Assembly: GCA_028564705.1 (NCBI GenBank)
Contig: JAPXFQ010001677.1
Coordinates: 248,001 to 312,000 of the forward strand
Length of the DNA: 64,000 nt
Source of the DNA: Apricaphanius iberus
Lineage: Eukaryota; Chordata; Actinopteri; Cyprinodontiformes; Aphaniidae
Direction of reading: 5' to 3'
Within the stretch, counting starts at the first letter, position 1. Every line of letters starts with the position of its first letter. A model generated the notes under the pieces. The model searched no databases. It had not been told where the DNA came from and worked only from the letters and a program-made list of their open reading frames with translations. Position numbers and translations under genes: made by a program. Shown here in pieces: positions 13,195-24,155 of the stretch.

Positions 13195-13420
13195 TCCTTA
13201 TGAAAGTATTCGTAGCTCCTGAATTTTATATTATACTTTGGCTAATTACAACAGCAAACTTTAATGTGATTTACTGGAATTTTATACGAGAAGCAATAAG
13301 TAATGCAAAAAACATGAAGTAGATTAAAATGGATGCATGGTAAAGAACGAATCTGAAAATGATGGTCTACAAATGTAATATGACCCTCAACTCTGGTACC
13401 TCTAAAGAAAATCCAGTGCA
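13195..13420 (+). pseudogene. Tc1-family transposon left-end fragment
   Basis: Motifs in order: GAAAGTATTCGTAGCTCCTG, ACAACAGCAAACTTTAATGTG, ACTGGAATTTTATACGAGAAGC, then ATGGTCTACAAATG. They follow the left non-coding end of the same Tc1-type family as 4045-4190 (gtattcataccccTGAAC, acaaccacaaac, TTGGGATTTTATGTGATAGACC). Heavily mutated; no coding part remains. Confidence 0.5.
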
Positions 13421-13860
13421 TACAAACGTTAAAATATGGAAGAATGTCTTCATCTCAGATTAGACAAAAATTGACAGTTCACATGAAAAATATAACATGT
13501 GACATAACCTTGAAGCAGCGGTTGCGATCCCAAAATATTTTCCATATTTTACCTTTTTTTTAAACTGTGATGGAAAGATCTGTAGGCCCTCAGTCATTTT
13601 GACGGTTTGTAATTCACACCCCTGACCACTTGGCGCAGACACGTGGACCTTTTCACTCTTGTAATCGAGCAAAAAAAGGTGAGAGCATCTGAACATAATC
13701 TCAGACCGGAATGTATCTCGCTATCCTGGTGTTTTAAGGGCATTGAAGAGTTAATGAGGCTTTGGAGCTCTGTGACCGCATTGAACACTGACTGGCGGTG
13801 ACAGATCGCTCAGCTTAATCACAGATGCAGAATGCGTGCATCCTCCCAATGAAACGATAA
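13421..13860. other. Anonymous non-coding sequence
   Basis: Two overlapping minus-strand frames of 64 to 78 codons have no recognisable content. Confidence 0.5.
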
Positions 13861-13950
13861 GAAAAGGCAAGGCAACTTTATTTGTAGAGCACAATTCATA
13901 CACAAGGAAATTCAAAGTGCTTCACAGTTGCATAAATAAGAAAAGCCTTT
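13861..13950 (-). repeat. L2-type LINE 3' tail, reverse orientation
   Basis: AAGGCAAGGCAACTTTATTTGTAGAGC, then ACACAAGGAAATTCAAAGTGC, is the reverse complement of the L2-type tail (GCACTTTGAATT, then ATAAATAAAGTTGCCTTGCC). Only the 3' end is present. Confidence 0.65.
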
Positions 13951-14439
13951 GTTTAGAGCAGCTAGCAAAAAATATCCAATTAGTTGACATGAACACAGGA
14001 GGTCTCCATGGTGATCAGAGAGCTGAAGTCAGCTAGATCGGGCAGAAAAGCTGCAGAGTTGAAGTGTCAACAGACAGGACGATCACTGTTTACATCAGTA
14101 CGGGCATGAGGAACACAGATCAGGAGCTGGAGGACTAAACGGACTGATGTCTGAGAGATGTGAGGTGAGTCAAAAGTCTTAACTTTTGAGATTATCAGTT
14201 TTGTCGTGATGACTTTGTGACTGCTTTTTTGCTGAGCTTTTATTGCAGCCTACATTAGCCTCACTTAGCTCCGGACTAGCTTCTTACTAGCTTGTAGCTA
14301 TGTCGGCTCGGAGTGTCAACCCTCCGCTCTCAGCCTGGTGGAGCTGAGACCTCTTTGCCCATTTTTGTATTTTCTGACAGTGACGAGGCGACTGACACAG
14401 CCAAGGTGGCCCAGATGCTTTCATTTTCTACTTTTCAGA
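13951..14439. other. Anonymous non-coding sequence
   Basis: Nothing firmly recognised. Confidence 0.4.
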
Positions 14440-14500
14440 AACCTATGGATGACGTCACCCGAGGGTTTGTCTAATTTTTTTTTACAGTCTAGGGATGCAA
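14440..14500. repeat. DNA-transposon MITE end fragment
   Basis: CCTATGGATGACGTCACCCG, then TTTTTTTTTACAGTCTAGGG, resembles the frequent teleost MITE end in which GGTGACGTCAC is followed by TTTTACAGTCTATGG. The partner end was not found. Confidence 0.35.
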
Positions 14501-14859
14501 CACATCAATAAAGTAATCTCACAATGCTTATAGGTTCACATAGCAGCTAACAAACGTTAGCATGTAGCTAACGTTTAATTACTGCTCTGGCCACTTCATC
14601 AGGCATCTATTTTTGGAATTGATCTCTCTGACAGTCCGCTTTGTACCTAGCCATGGTTAAGTGAAATGACAGTCATATACAAACATATTTGTAGCTGGTT
14701 AGATGTTGGATTACGAAGAATGAAATTCCAGCCGTTTCTGGCAATTTGGCTGTTCTTCATGAATGTTAAAAAACTCCATTAATTCTCGCAGTCCAACAGG
14801 CATTTATGCTGATACATTTTCAAAGGTAACACACTAGACTCTTGAAGCTCGCACCTTTG
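14501..14859. other. Anonymous non-coding sequence
   Basis: Nothing recognised. Confidence 0.4.
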
Positions 14860-15103
14860 AAAAAGGGGGCGTGTGTGGGCGGAGCGGACACTTTTTGGTT
14901 TGACAGTGTTATGCAAAACACATCACTATGTAATGAGCCTGTCGTTTTCCAGGAGAGGGTAATGCAGCTGCTCAGAGTGCTGTACTAAGGAGGATTACTG
15001 CTAAAACCGCTCTGGTTTGCTTTTCTTTTTTTTAAAAAGAAAACTGCATTACAACATGGCTCCAAAAAGTGGATTTTGCATGATATATGACCTTTAAAGG
15101 TTG
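14860..15103. mobile_element. TTAA-type (Kolobok-like) MITE, right-end fragment
   Basis: The block contains GGGGGCGTGTGTGGGCGGAG and ends with AGTGGATTTTGCATGATATATGACCTTTAA. This resembles the 3' ends of fish TTAA-target MITEs (TTTTGCATAATATGTCCC before TTAA). The left end is not clear. It directly abuts a second TTAA-type sequence. Confidence 0.45.
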
Positions 15104-15574
15104 CAATACAGCGTAATAGTGACATCTAGTATGTCTAGGTTGTAGTTGTAACAACAGAAAATAATTTCCAGCCGTCCTTTGGGTGGCCTGGCTCACTGTC
15201 GATACACCCAGTTACCCGCCTGAACCGTGTCCAGTGAGGAACGTATCCTAGAGGAGTTTAGCTGACAGCTAATATTGGCCAAATCAGAAGTGAGTTAGCT
15301 TACTGAAGAAAGTCGCCGTTTCTGCGTGTGTTTGACGCGGTGGAAAAGTTTAATGTGGGTGCATCTAGTGTAGGCTACGACTCCGCCATTTTTCCTGGTG
15401 CAAGCTGAGCTGTGCTGGTCATATTGTTTGAACATAAAGATTGCATCTGTCAACCCGCAAAGGCGGCTTCTACCAGCTAACAGATATAATCATAACATCA
15501 CCATCCAAATTTACATTTTATATTTTAATTCAAATATAACTTTTTTTAAGCCCCCGTTAAGCCCATGGCTTTTG
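15104..15574. repeat. Possible second TTAA-type element body
   Basis: It opens with TTTAAAGGTTGCAATACAGCG and AGTGACATCTAGTATG, patterns seen in teleost TTAA-flanked MITEs. It runs to a duplicated TTAAGCCC stretch (15551-15582). Paired ends could not be demonstrated. Confidence 0.3.
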
Positions 15575-16292
15575 TTAAGCCCCCGTGTGTAAGAATTACC
15601 TCCAACTAGTGGTACGCTCAGTGAATGCAAGAAACTGAGCAGTGTTTTCTGGCTTCTCGCCGTTACAACACATCATTATTCCTACGGAAGCCGTGGAATA
15701 AATTGTCCGAGTTAAACGGAAGATAAAGTATTTGCTGGACTAACCTGCTCTGTGTCAAACATAACGCTAACATAAACTTCATTGTTTAATGTAGTTAACT
15801 TACCTGTATAGCAGAAAGCCTGCAACCTCCGCGTCCGTCTTCAAGTTCGTGTCTCTCATGAATATTCTTCATCTGGTAAACGCTCCACTGATGTAGATTC
15901 TGGTTTTTCTTTTCTGTGGTACGGTTTCCTCCCTCTCACGGGGCAAAGAGTACGGATGGTCCTCCATTGAAATTAAAAAAACTATGATCCACAGTCCGAA
16001 ATGCTCGTTTCTTCTCTTCACCTCTCCCCCTCCCCCCGACGTCACTGGCTAAAACGCGTAAAGCAAACAAGTTTAACCCATTTCGGCTAACGTATTCAAA
16101 GATGGCGATGCAACATGGCAGCCTTAGATGGGGGGGCGGTGCACCCTCTGTATTTATAAACATATTCTGAGACATGGGAACGCTTTCATGATAATGCGAT
16201 TGTGATTAGACCTCGGTAAAACACGTATTTATGAAAGCAGTACTTGATTTTTATTAATAAAAAGCAGAATTTGTTACACACTGGGCCTTTAA
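15575..16292. mobile_element. TTAA-flanked non-autonomous DNA transposon
   Basis: The body 15579-16288 is bounded on both sides by TTAA (15575-15578 and 16289-16292). The left end reads GCCCCCGTGTGTAAGAATTA. The right end, in reverse complement, reads AGGCCCAGTGTGTAACAAATT; with a small gap the two ends agree at most positions. The interior has CpG-rich segments but no transposase frame; the 79-codon minus frame at 15936-16175 has no recognisable domain. TTAA duplication fits Kolobok or piggyBac families; the size of about 710 bp makes it a MITE-like derivative. Confidence 0.55.
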
Positions 16293-16519
16293 GGAAATGT
16301 TGTACTTCAATTCTGCATACCTCCAAGTTCCCCATGCATGTATTTTTCTTATGTAGCTTTTTATGAAATTGTTCCATATCCAACCTTTAGGCTGACTACT
16401 GCAGGTTACCTACCAAACTGGTAGAGGCAACCCCAAAAAAGCCTGCAGCTGAAACGGCAAAGGTCAGTCTATTGATGGAAAATAAACTATGCATGTCATA
16501 TTTTTCTAATATTGATTTC
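16293..16519. other. Anonymous non-coding sequence
   Basis: Nothing recognised. Confidence 0.4.
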
Positions 16520-16640
16520 TAAAACTAATTTTAAAACCATTTTTGATTTTCCTTCAACTTCACAATTGTGTATTAATTTGCTTTGGTCTGTAATCTAAGA
16601 CTTGAATAAAATACACAGATGTTTGTGGATGTAGCTAGTA
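16520..16640 (+). pseudogene. Tc1-family transposon right-end fragment
   Basis: AAAACCATTTTTGATTTTCC, TTCAACTTCACAATTGTGTA, TTGCTTTGGTCTGTAATC, AATAAAATACACAGATGTTTG follow, in order, the right non-coding end of the Tc1-type family whose other pieces are at 4045, 13195 and 41800. No coding part. Confidence 0.55.
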
Positions 16641-18109
16641 AAAAAATATATACAAAAGGTTCATAAGGTTAAAGCTATTAAAATCAACACATAAGGCGAC
16701 TAAAGTAGTCAAAGTTTAAATAAAAAATGAAAATAATAGAAGGAATATTAGAAAAAGATAACCACAGAACAGAAGGTCTTACATATAACAGTTTTATTTG
16801 GTGTAAGTTTTTGGTCCTTGATGCAAACCATGTGTTTATGCCTTTTAGCCATCCAGACAATAATTGGAGGTTTCACTCTGGAATAACAAAAGCCAACTAG
16901 GGATTAGAAAACAATGGGCCTCTGCTGTATACAGGTAACAGGCCCCCACCCACCATATGTCCTTGGGATATACTGTCCTGAACCAGATTACTGTGAATTC
17001 CTTGTTTCATTTATCCATTTGGGAAAAGCCGGCCTGCTGGATGTTTAGTAAGACATTCAATATCTTTTTACAAAGCTTTCTGACTCCTGATAAGGTACAC
17101 CAAGTCGAGACTGCTTTAGAGACAGTCAACAATAATTCCTATAAAAATGAGGCAGGATCATGTTATTCTCTGAATCATCCTGTACATTTAAAGGAATGAA
17201 ACATAAAACACGGACTTATGTCAGAGGAAGACAAAATAAAGAGGAACAGAAAACCCTTTTCTGACGTTTTTATCATCCTCTCTTGTTCTTATGATTTCTA
17301 CAATTTACTCCCCTCAGCTCCCATAGATCCAACCCCAATAAAAGGATGAAGTTACCGATGAAGCCCATAAAGATCCTTGTGCTCGTAAGACATTTCATAT
17401 CTTTGCATCTTTCTCACCCAAAATAAATTCCTGTGGTGAGCAAATCTTCACCTCCTGTCAAAACAAATATACGATACATGATAGGAGGAATCCTTGGTTT
17501 AAATAAAAAAAAGCACATTGCTTCTTAACCTCAGTAGAATAACAGCAGCGCAGCGTCAATGGGGTGGAACAAGCCACAAGAAGTCTGGTACACAAAAATA
17601 CACATCTTCTTCTCTTATGTTCATAATCTGACTTCTTAAATCAATATCCATCTGTATGCTGCTATGGGAACATGCTGTGCTACTATATACTGGAACAGAC
17701 AAATAATTCATGCTATAGAGAGGGAGAACGGAACAAAACCTCTGTAAATAACACACAAAGTAAGAGAGTAACGAGACACAAAAATCATGGCTTGGTACAT
17801 ATTCAGTACATTTTAATCAAGGAAATTAAACAAACGTTTATATGACTTTTTTCATTTTTACTTTGATCAGCGTTAAACAAACTGGGACGCACAATGCGAC
17901 ATTTATGTCAGATGTGCAATGAAAAAAAACTGTTGATGCGATAAATTATTTTTCAAACGTAGCAGTCTTTTTTACTGTATGAAAGATGCAACCTCAACAG
18001 ATGAAGTGATGGTATATCTACATGCTACATAGTGGCTTTAGTCTATGGTGATAAAAAAGAGTTACTATATCAATGTAATTACTCTTATATCCTACAACAA
18101 TAGGGTTAT
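16641..18109. other. Anonymous non-coding sequence
   Basis: About 1.5 kb with no recognised gene or repeat end. Confidence 0.5.
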
Positions 18110-18509
18110 TTATTAAGTGCTTTTTATACAAGTATGCAACTCAAAGTGCTTTACATATGAAAAGAAACAAGATCCCACATAACCCTCTATCCCAGCCCTC
18201 CCCTAAAATTTAAAAGCATTAACACTATTATACCTCCTATACGCATCAACATTAGGAACAACAGTTAAAAGACATTGTGCTAAGTTCAGATGAGCGAGGT
18301 AAGGTATGGAACATTATCAGAGGAGCAATCTGCCCTGTCGGCAGCAGATCAACAGCAGCAGCCGAGGCACCGACACAGGGCGCCCAGAGGAGGGAGGGCG
18401 GAAACCTCCACCTCCATCCAGGCTCTACAGAGAGAGTACCTCAGCAACCAGAGCCGACCCCTGCCCCCGAGATAGAAGGCAATAAATAAACGTTAAAATA
18501 TAAAATAAA

Positions 18510-18825
18510 TTGAGGGGGCTCAGAGTAGAGCCACTGCTCCTCCCCATCGAGAGGAGCCAGTTGAGGTGGCTCGGGCATCTGGTCAGGATGCCTCCTGGAC
18601 GCCTCCCTGGTGAGGTGTTCTGGGCACGTCCCACCAGGAGGAGGCCCAGGGGAAGATCCAGGACTCGCTGGAGGGATTATGTCTCCAAGCTGGCCTGGCA
18701 ACGCCTCGGGGTTCCTACAAAGGAGCTGGCCCAAGTTGCCGGGGAGACGGAAGTCTGGGTCTCTCTGCTCAAGCTACTGCCCCCGCCACCCGACCCGGGA
18801 TAAGTGGAAGAAGATGGATGGATGG
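18510..18825 (+). mobile_element. RTE-type (Rex3-like) LINE 3' end, nested insertion
   Basis: The plus-strand frame 18510-18803 encodes the C-terminal end of an RTE-type ORF: RSQLRWLGHLVRMPPGRLPG, RRRPRGRSRTRWRDYVSKLA and a final LLKLLPPPPDPG followed by a stop. The short tail is GAAGATGGATGGATGG, the GATG-type tandem tail typical of RTE elements. The insertion is bounded by a perfect 12-bp direct repeat, ATATAAAATAAA, at 18498-18509 and 18826-18837. This shows target-primed integration of a strongly 5'-truncated copy into the surrounding LINE 3' UTR, in the opposite orientation. Confidence 0.85.
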
Positions 18826-18852
18826 ATATAAAATAAACAGGAAGTAATATTA

Positions 18853-19209
18853 GTTATGCACCAATACCACTGTTTTCAAACCGATACCACACCAATACTT
18901 TATTTAAGTTTAAGTGCAATACTGAGTACTAATACCGATACTTTTACCACACAAAAAAAAGCAATGAATGGGGAGACAGGTTTTATTTTTTTATTTACCT
19001 GTTACAACAAATGATGGTGAATTAGATAAAAATAAATTATTTACAAAAATGACCAAAAAACAAAAATTTCAAGCGAAAAATTAAATTTTCCACATTTCCA
19101 CATTTTAGGTATCGGTTCATGGTATCTATTAACCTTAACCGATACAGTACATAAGAGCAGTATCGGGACCGATACCCAATACCAGTATCCGTATCGGTGC
19201 ATCCCTAAC
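18853..19209. mobile_element. hAT MITE, 357 bp, with 8-bp target duplication
   Basis: The left end is GTTATGCACCAATACCAC. The right end, read in reverse complement, is GTTAGGGATGCACCGATAC, so the ends match apart from a short gap and a substitution. The flanks TAATATTA (18845-18852) and TGATATTA (19210-19217) are an 8-bp duplication with one mismatch, the hAT hallmark. The interior has paired GATACCGATAC-like motifs and no coding capacity. It lies in the 3' UTR of the minus-strand LINE. Confidence 0.85.
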
Positions 19210-19750
19210 TGATATTAATAGTAAGATAAAAAGATAAGTAAAGAAAACCATGAAAAAGAAAAAATATGATATAAACATATAGCAAAGATAGAATAGTAAG
19301 ATAATAAGATAAATAAAATAATGAAAAAGAAAAAATATGATAAATATAAAGTAAAACGATTAAATTTAGTCAAATAAAACATGCAAAGCATTTAAACAGA
19401 CTCTAATAAATAAGTTAGTTAAAAGCTAAGCTTGAGCCTGTTCTTAAAAACACAAACGTTCTCTGCGGCCCTGAGGTCCTCTGGCAGCCTGTTCCAGAGG
19501 CGAGGGCCATAATAATGGAAGGACGCCTCAATGTGAGTCCGTGTCCTGACTTTATGGATGACAGGGAGACGGCTGCCAAAGGAGCGCAGCGACCGCGAGG
19601 GTTTATAAGGTAAAAGAAGTTCAGAGAGATATGAAGGCCCAAGACCATTAAGACACTTAAAAACCACTAAAGGAACCCTGAAATAAATCCTGAAACATAC
19701 GGGGAGCCAATACGGTGAATGCAAGACCGGTGTAATTTGCTCCCGCCTCC

Positions 19751-19915
19751 TGGTCCAGGCTCAGTAATTGGGATCATGCTTTTTAATCTGCAGGGAGGGA
19801 TGGGAATATGGTTTATGTGGGATCATTTTAATCTGAAAAGCACTTTGAGATGCATTTCTTGTATGAACAGCACTTTATAAATAAAGTTTGTTTTGATTTA
19901 TTGTTGTAGCAGCTG
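19751..19915 (+). repeat. LINE 3' tail, plus orientation
   Basis: GATCATTTTAATCTGAAAAGCACTTTGAG, then TTCTTGTATGAACAGCACTTTATAAATAAAG, is the standard fish LINE tail. It abuts, in opposite orientation, the truncated start of the minus-strand LINE. Confidence 0.6.
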
Positions 19916-22244
19916 TTAGACTGTAAACCATACCTGCTCCCAAAAAAAATTTAAATTAGTGTTAGCGTGCTGCTGTTATTTGCACTGTCGTCTCATTTCA
20001 AACAAGTTTTCTGCCGTTATTTAATTAAATTCAAAAATGTTTTGTTGATCCCAAAGGAAAATCAACTCTTTTCGTAGCTCATACTAATCAATTTTTTTCA
20101 ATGAGTTATTGTAAAAGCTGCAGCTGGCAGGAAGGATCTCCTGTAACAGTATTTGTTACAGCATAACTGATGAAGCCTCTGTCTGAAGATGCTGTTGAAT
20201 CACAGTTTCACAAAGAGGATGTTCAGCGTTTTCCATTATTAAAAATCTTTGTTGTTTTCAGTTTTTTTTGTCACTTTTAGTTAGTAGCTTGTTCTTTAAT
20301 GAACTTAATAGAAATGTGTATTTTATAAATATTCTTAAATTATAATACTACAAAGTATTCAATTTTTGATAACTTTACAGTTGGTTAGTGTTGTAATTTG
20401 CCCTTACTGCAAATTTTTATTCCCAATTCTATTTTTTACATTTTATGTTTTCATAAAACACATAATTTTCCCAGAGTGGGACTGTTTAAGTACCTTCTAT
20501 TCTACTTCATGCATTGTATTGTAACCTAAATTTCTTAATGCAGATGCACACATCTATGTATTAAGTACATCCACACCAATACACATAAGGCTAATATGTT
20601 AGCATTTTCACTGAAATTAATAAGTTTTTAAATATTTCTAGTTATTGCACATTATATGCATTTCTATTGTTTGTGTGTGTTTAAGTAACAAGTTGGTTTT
20701 TAGAGATTGTAACTCAGTAGCATCAGGGTTGTAAGCCGAAAAAGTTAATGTACAGCCTTGAGAAAGCACATATTTTCTTTAATTGGTTCAGTTAAATTAC
20801 CGAAAAATATGTGATTTTGTCATGTACTATACTTGAAAAAATTGGTAACACAGCACATTAAAGTTCTGTATGTATTCAGGTAGAAAACAGCTGGACAGGC
20901 TCTGTACCCGTGCTTACTGAAACGACAGGGCCGTACAGAAACATCTAAATAGAAATAACATGTACACATTAGTGAGTTCTCCATAATCATGTCATAAAAT
21001 TCCAATGGTTGTTGAATCCCATGTGTGGTCACAAAACCCTCAGGCAGAAAATATAATTTGCAGTAATTCAACAGCATTATGTACACTGCAATAAACAAAA
21101 CCAATCTGGTTTTATTACCGACTAATAAAGAAAGTCTTATAAGAATCAGTAGCAAGTAAAACATCTGTTACGCACATTGAAACCTTTGCTTTGCTGCCAA
21201 ATATCCTTAATAAAAGTCTGCAGACAGGGAGTCTCTCCAGAGTCCAGCGTGAACTTGGCAGCAGCTCCTTCTCTGATTTCAGCTACATTCATGTGGAGGG
21301 CTCGTAATTTACTATTCAGTTTAAGAGGCCATCATTAGAAATTAACTCAGTATTCTGGCACCGTGTGCAGCACTGAAGAAAAATGTACACAGTAAAATTT
21401 ATAAATTTCTTGTCTCAACATATATCCCACAAAATAATGGGGTCAAATACAATGTTTGCAGACTACTAATAAGGCTGACATTTTGCATTGTGTATCATGC
21501 ATATAGAAATGTACACTAACAGAATGAACCTGTAGAAAGATGGAATGTCTAAGGAAAGAATAGAGCAGAACTTAAACTAGATCAGCTGTGATGTGACCCC
21601 CAGAATTTGAAGACTGGAGGCCACTGGGAGGGAAACTGTGAGTGACTGTCATGTTGTGATCAATTTAAAAAAAATCTTGCAATGAAGAGCAGAGACTTCC
21701 ACAAAATGTCAAGCCAGAAGAGAACTTTCCTCCAGTGCATCAGTCAGTCCATTTATCATCATTGCGATAGATTAAGCTACACGGGTCTCCTCCTGAGTGT
21801 ACAAATCAGAACCTGCTTCCATCAAACGGTGACATATAGGGAGGGTTCTGCATGGAGAGCTCCTCCTGAAGGCAGATGTTAATGGCATTATGTGAGAGAA
21901 CATTTAGTCCTTTTATTTACTGAAGCAAATCATCAACACAAATATCTTAAGACGTGAGAAACCTGTTTATGAACATCTGAGCGGCAAATCTAAACATAAA
22001 ATATCATATTTTAGACACGAACAACCTCCCTAAAAGCTGGATATTGATGTGCATATATGGATGATGATGTAGCGTATGTAGCAGCATAATCCTGGGATCC
22101 TCTATGGTTGTGTAGAGAGAGCCACTAATTATCTTGACATAAGGAATCTCTCAAACAACAACGCATCGAATTGACACAATTGTCGCCTTTCGTGGAAAGA
22201 AAAAGGAAAGAGTGAGCACTATTGCAACAACGATAATCCATGCT
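19916..22244. other. Anonymous non-coding sequence
   Basis: A retroelement tail motif (TTGTTGATCCCAAAGGAAAATC) is present at 20043-20066. The 114-codon minus frame at 20820-21164 has no recognisable domain and lies in AT-rich sequence. Otherwise nothing recognised. Confidence 0.5.
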
Positions 22245-22410
22245 GGGAACACAAGTGGCTCAGTGGGTAGAAAAGCTCAGTTGAAGACCTGAGGTAGTGT
22301 CCTAGAACATTCCAGCTTTCTCCTGTCACATGACGATGAGCCCCTGGGCAAGGCATTTCAACCAAACTTCCTTACAAATCTGCATATCAGTGTATGATTG
22401 AATGAATGTG
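22245..22410 (+). repeat. Decayed tRNA-headed SINE-like repeat
   Basis: GTGGCTCAGTGGGTAGAAAAGCTC contains a full A-box match (TGGCTCAGTGGG against TRGYNNARNNGG). About 70 bases later comes GATGAGCCCCTGGGCAAGGC, then CATTTCAACC, the body of a common fish repeat (style: tgtccctgggcaagacacttcaccc). The B box is no longer clear. Confidence 0.55.
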
Positions 22411-22454
22411 GCTCCAGGATAAAAATGCCTCTCACCAATAGGGATTGCTATCAT

Positions 22455-22640
22455 TTAAGTTTTTTATCCGATACCGGTGCCAAACCGGTACTTTTAAAAC
22501 GGTGCTTCAAGAATGGAAAACAAACAAATTTCGTCCAAAAACCCTCTTATCTTTTTATTTTCGGTAGGGCTGTCAAACAATATAAAATTGTGATCTAATT
22601 AATCACAGGGTAGCTGTAAATTAAACACCATTCCAAAATA
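22455..22640. repeat. Two adjacent hAT-like fragments
   Basis: At 22467, TATCCGATACCGGTGCCAAACCGGTAC and AAAACGGTGCTTC resemble the interior of a hAT MITE. At 22565, TAGGGCTGTCAAACAATATAAAATTGTG, then TTAATCACAGGG, resembles the TAGGGCTGTCAAACGATTAAA start of another. Neither has a second end nearby. Confidence 0.4.
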
Positions 22641-23436
22641 TGACCAAATCTACAGTTTTCAGTGTAATGAAAGGACAAATCTAGATGCAGTTGCTCTTTT
22701 TTAAATTAAATATAGGAGAAATCAATTAAGTTTTTGTTTTTTACTCCACAATCACATTCACAATGTTTGTGTTGTTCTCATATGAAAAATAATAACAAAT
22801 ACAGGTAGAAGTAACCAAAATATATGAATAAACACTCAGCAGATTCTCCAGTTAATCACAACAGGAAATAAATGCTCTTATTGTGAAGATGTACACAGCT
22901 ACTTCCGCTCATACTTAGCACTAATTTAAGTTTGAAAACATCCCTTTAACTGAATAATTCCGTATTTTTAACACAGCTGTATCTAACTATGAAATGTACT
23001 GAAGCTATACAGTGAACCAACAGCCATAATTCACAGGCTTAACTTAAATATGGAACATTTAAACTCTGCGGCGCACACACCAGAGGTGATATCCGAAACG
23101 GACGCATAATTCTCACAGACAACTTATGAACTTATCAGAAAATGATCTGGTGTGACCGCTGATCCCAAAGCTGGGACAGCTAGCCAGAACTGGAAGTTAA
23201 CAGCCGGACCATCATGGCAATGGTGGCTGTTATTTGGATGTCATTTGTATGTTTATCAGGTAAAATCAGAAATTTTGTTTTTAAGCAGTTTTACCCTCCT
23301 ATGTGTGTATTTTCCTGTCTGCAGATAGAATTTAATACATAATCTCTCTGAAACATTCCTCTTGTGTTAAAGCATAATTACTAGAGCAGCGAAGAATTGT
23401 GTTTCACAATTGTTGAGTTAAATAAGGGCAAAAACA
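22641..23436. other. Anonymous non-coding sequence
   Basis: Possibly the interior of the hAT-like element starting at 22565, but no terminal match was found. Confidence 0.4.
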
Positions 23437-23438
23437 TA

Positions 23439-24155
23439 TGGGGAGCCTAAGTCACACCCTTCTACTTCCGGTACATGGATCCTCAAATGCCAAAATAAAT
23501 GAATGAGAGTCAATGGAGCGATTAAAGTTATTTTCTGATCCAATTTGAAATGCGCCGTGGATCGAACATATGATGTCGTGTATTTTAAAAACTAATTTTG
23601 ATGCAGAGAAAACGTTAATTTTCGACCTGACGTAAAAGTTATTTTAGGTTTTGTGTAAAAACGTTTAGCGGACTACAACTACAGAAGAAGAAGGAGAGCG
23701 AGGGCCGTAGCCTCCAGGATGAAGAAAGTAGTATTAAACACCGAGAAAACCTCTATAAATCTGATCATGTGGAAAGTAGCAGCTATGTCGGGGATAAAGC
23801 AGTCGGTGGAATGAGAGCCAGCATGGAGGAGAAGCTCTACAAACTCTAGGTGAGTGTCTTACGTGCTATAGCTAGCTCCCGTTAGCCAAATGGCGTCATA
23901 TATGCGACTTCTGATTTGTAGGCATTTTAAATGCAAATTTTTACAATCAAATAAATCCCAAATCACTGGACAAACACAGTCGAAATGTACATCGTTATTT
24001 ATCATTTAAATCGAAGTACAACATATGTGTGATTCAGAACGTAAAGCAAAGCAGACCAGAAAATAACTTTTATCGCTCCATTGACTTCCATTCATTAATT
24101 TTTCAGTGTGGGGACCAATGGGCCGACCGGAAGGGGAGGAGACTTAGGCTCCCCA
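23439..24155. mobile_element. TA-flanked inverted-repeat element, copy 1 (717 bp)
   Basis: The left end TGGGGAGCCTAAGTC is mirrored at the right by GACTTAGGCTCCCCA. Inverted similarity continues inward for about 100 bases; both ends include GTCAATGGAGCGATNAAAGTTATTTTCTG. A TA dinucleotide flanks each end (23437-23438 and 24156-24157). The interior is not a transposase gene. It has one open frame, in phase from 23631 to a TAG at 23847, rich in Lys, Glu and Ser, ending MRASMEEKLYKL just before GTGAGT. The ends and the TA target suggest a Tc1/mariner-type or related cut-and-paste element, but I do not recognise the family. Further copies lie at 26126 (inverted) and 32640 (inverted, partial). Confidence 0.75.

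Larger units (their letters stand above)
18110..19750 (-). pseudogene. LINE (L2/CR1/Rex1-like) C-terminus and long 3' UTR, 5'-truncated
   Basis: On the minus strand the frame at 19419-19740 encodes the conserved C-terminal region after the reverse transcriptase of CR1/L2-type LINEs: ITPVLHSPYWLPVCFRIYFR, LNGLGPSYLSELLLPY and HYYGPRLWNRLPEDLRAAEN, then a terminal FKNRLKLSF and stop. Downstream on that strand an AT-rich untranslated region runs to a tail near 18115 (reverse complement: GTAAAGCACTTTGAGTTGC, then AAAAAGCACTTAATAAATAA). The upstream half (endonuclease, reverse transcriptase) is absent, as expected of incomplete target-primed reverse transcription. Two later elements sit inside the untranslated region: an RTE 3' end and a hAT MITE. 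A GC-rich patch at 18340-18480 is part of this UTR-like region. Confidence 0.75.

Noticed and set aside
20820..21164. 114-codon minus-strand frame with hydrophobic N-terminus
   Set aside because: The hydrophobicity comes from AT-rich codons; no recognisable family or supporting context.
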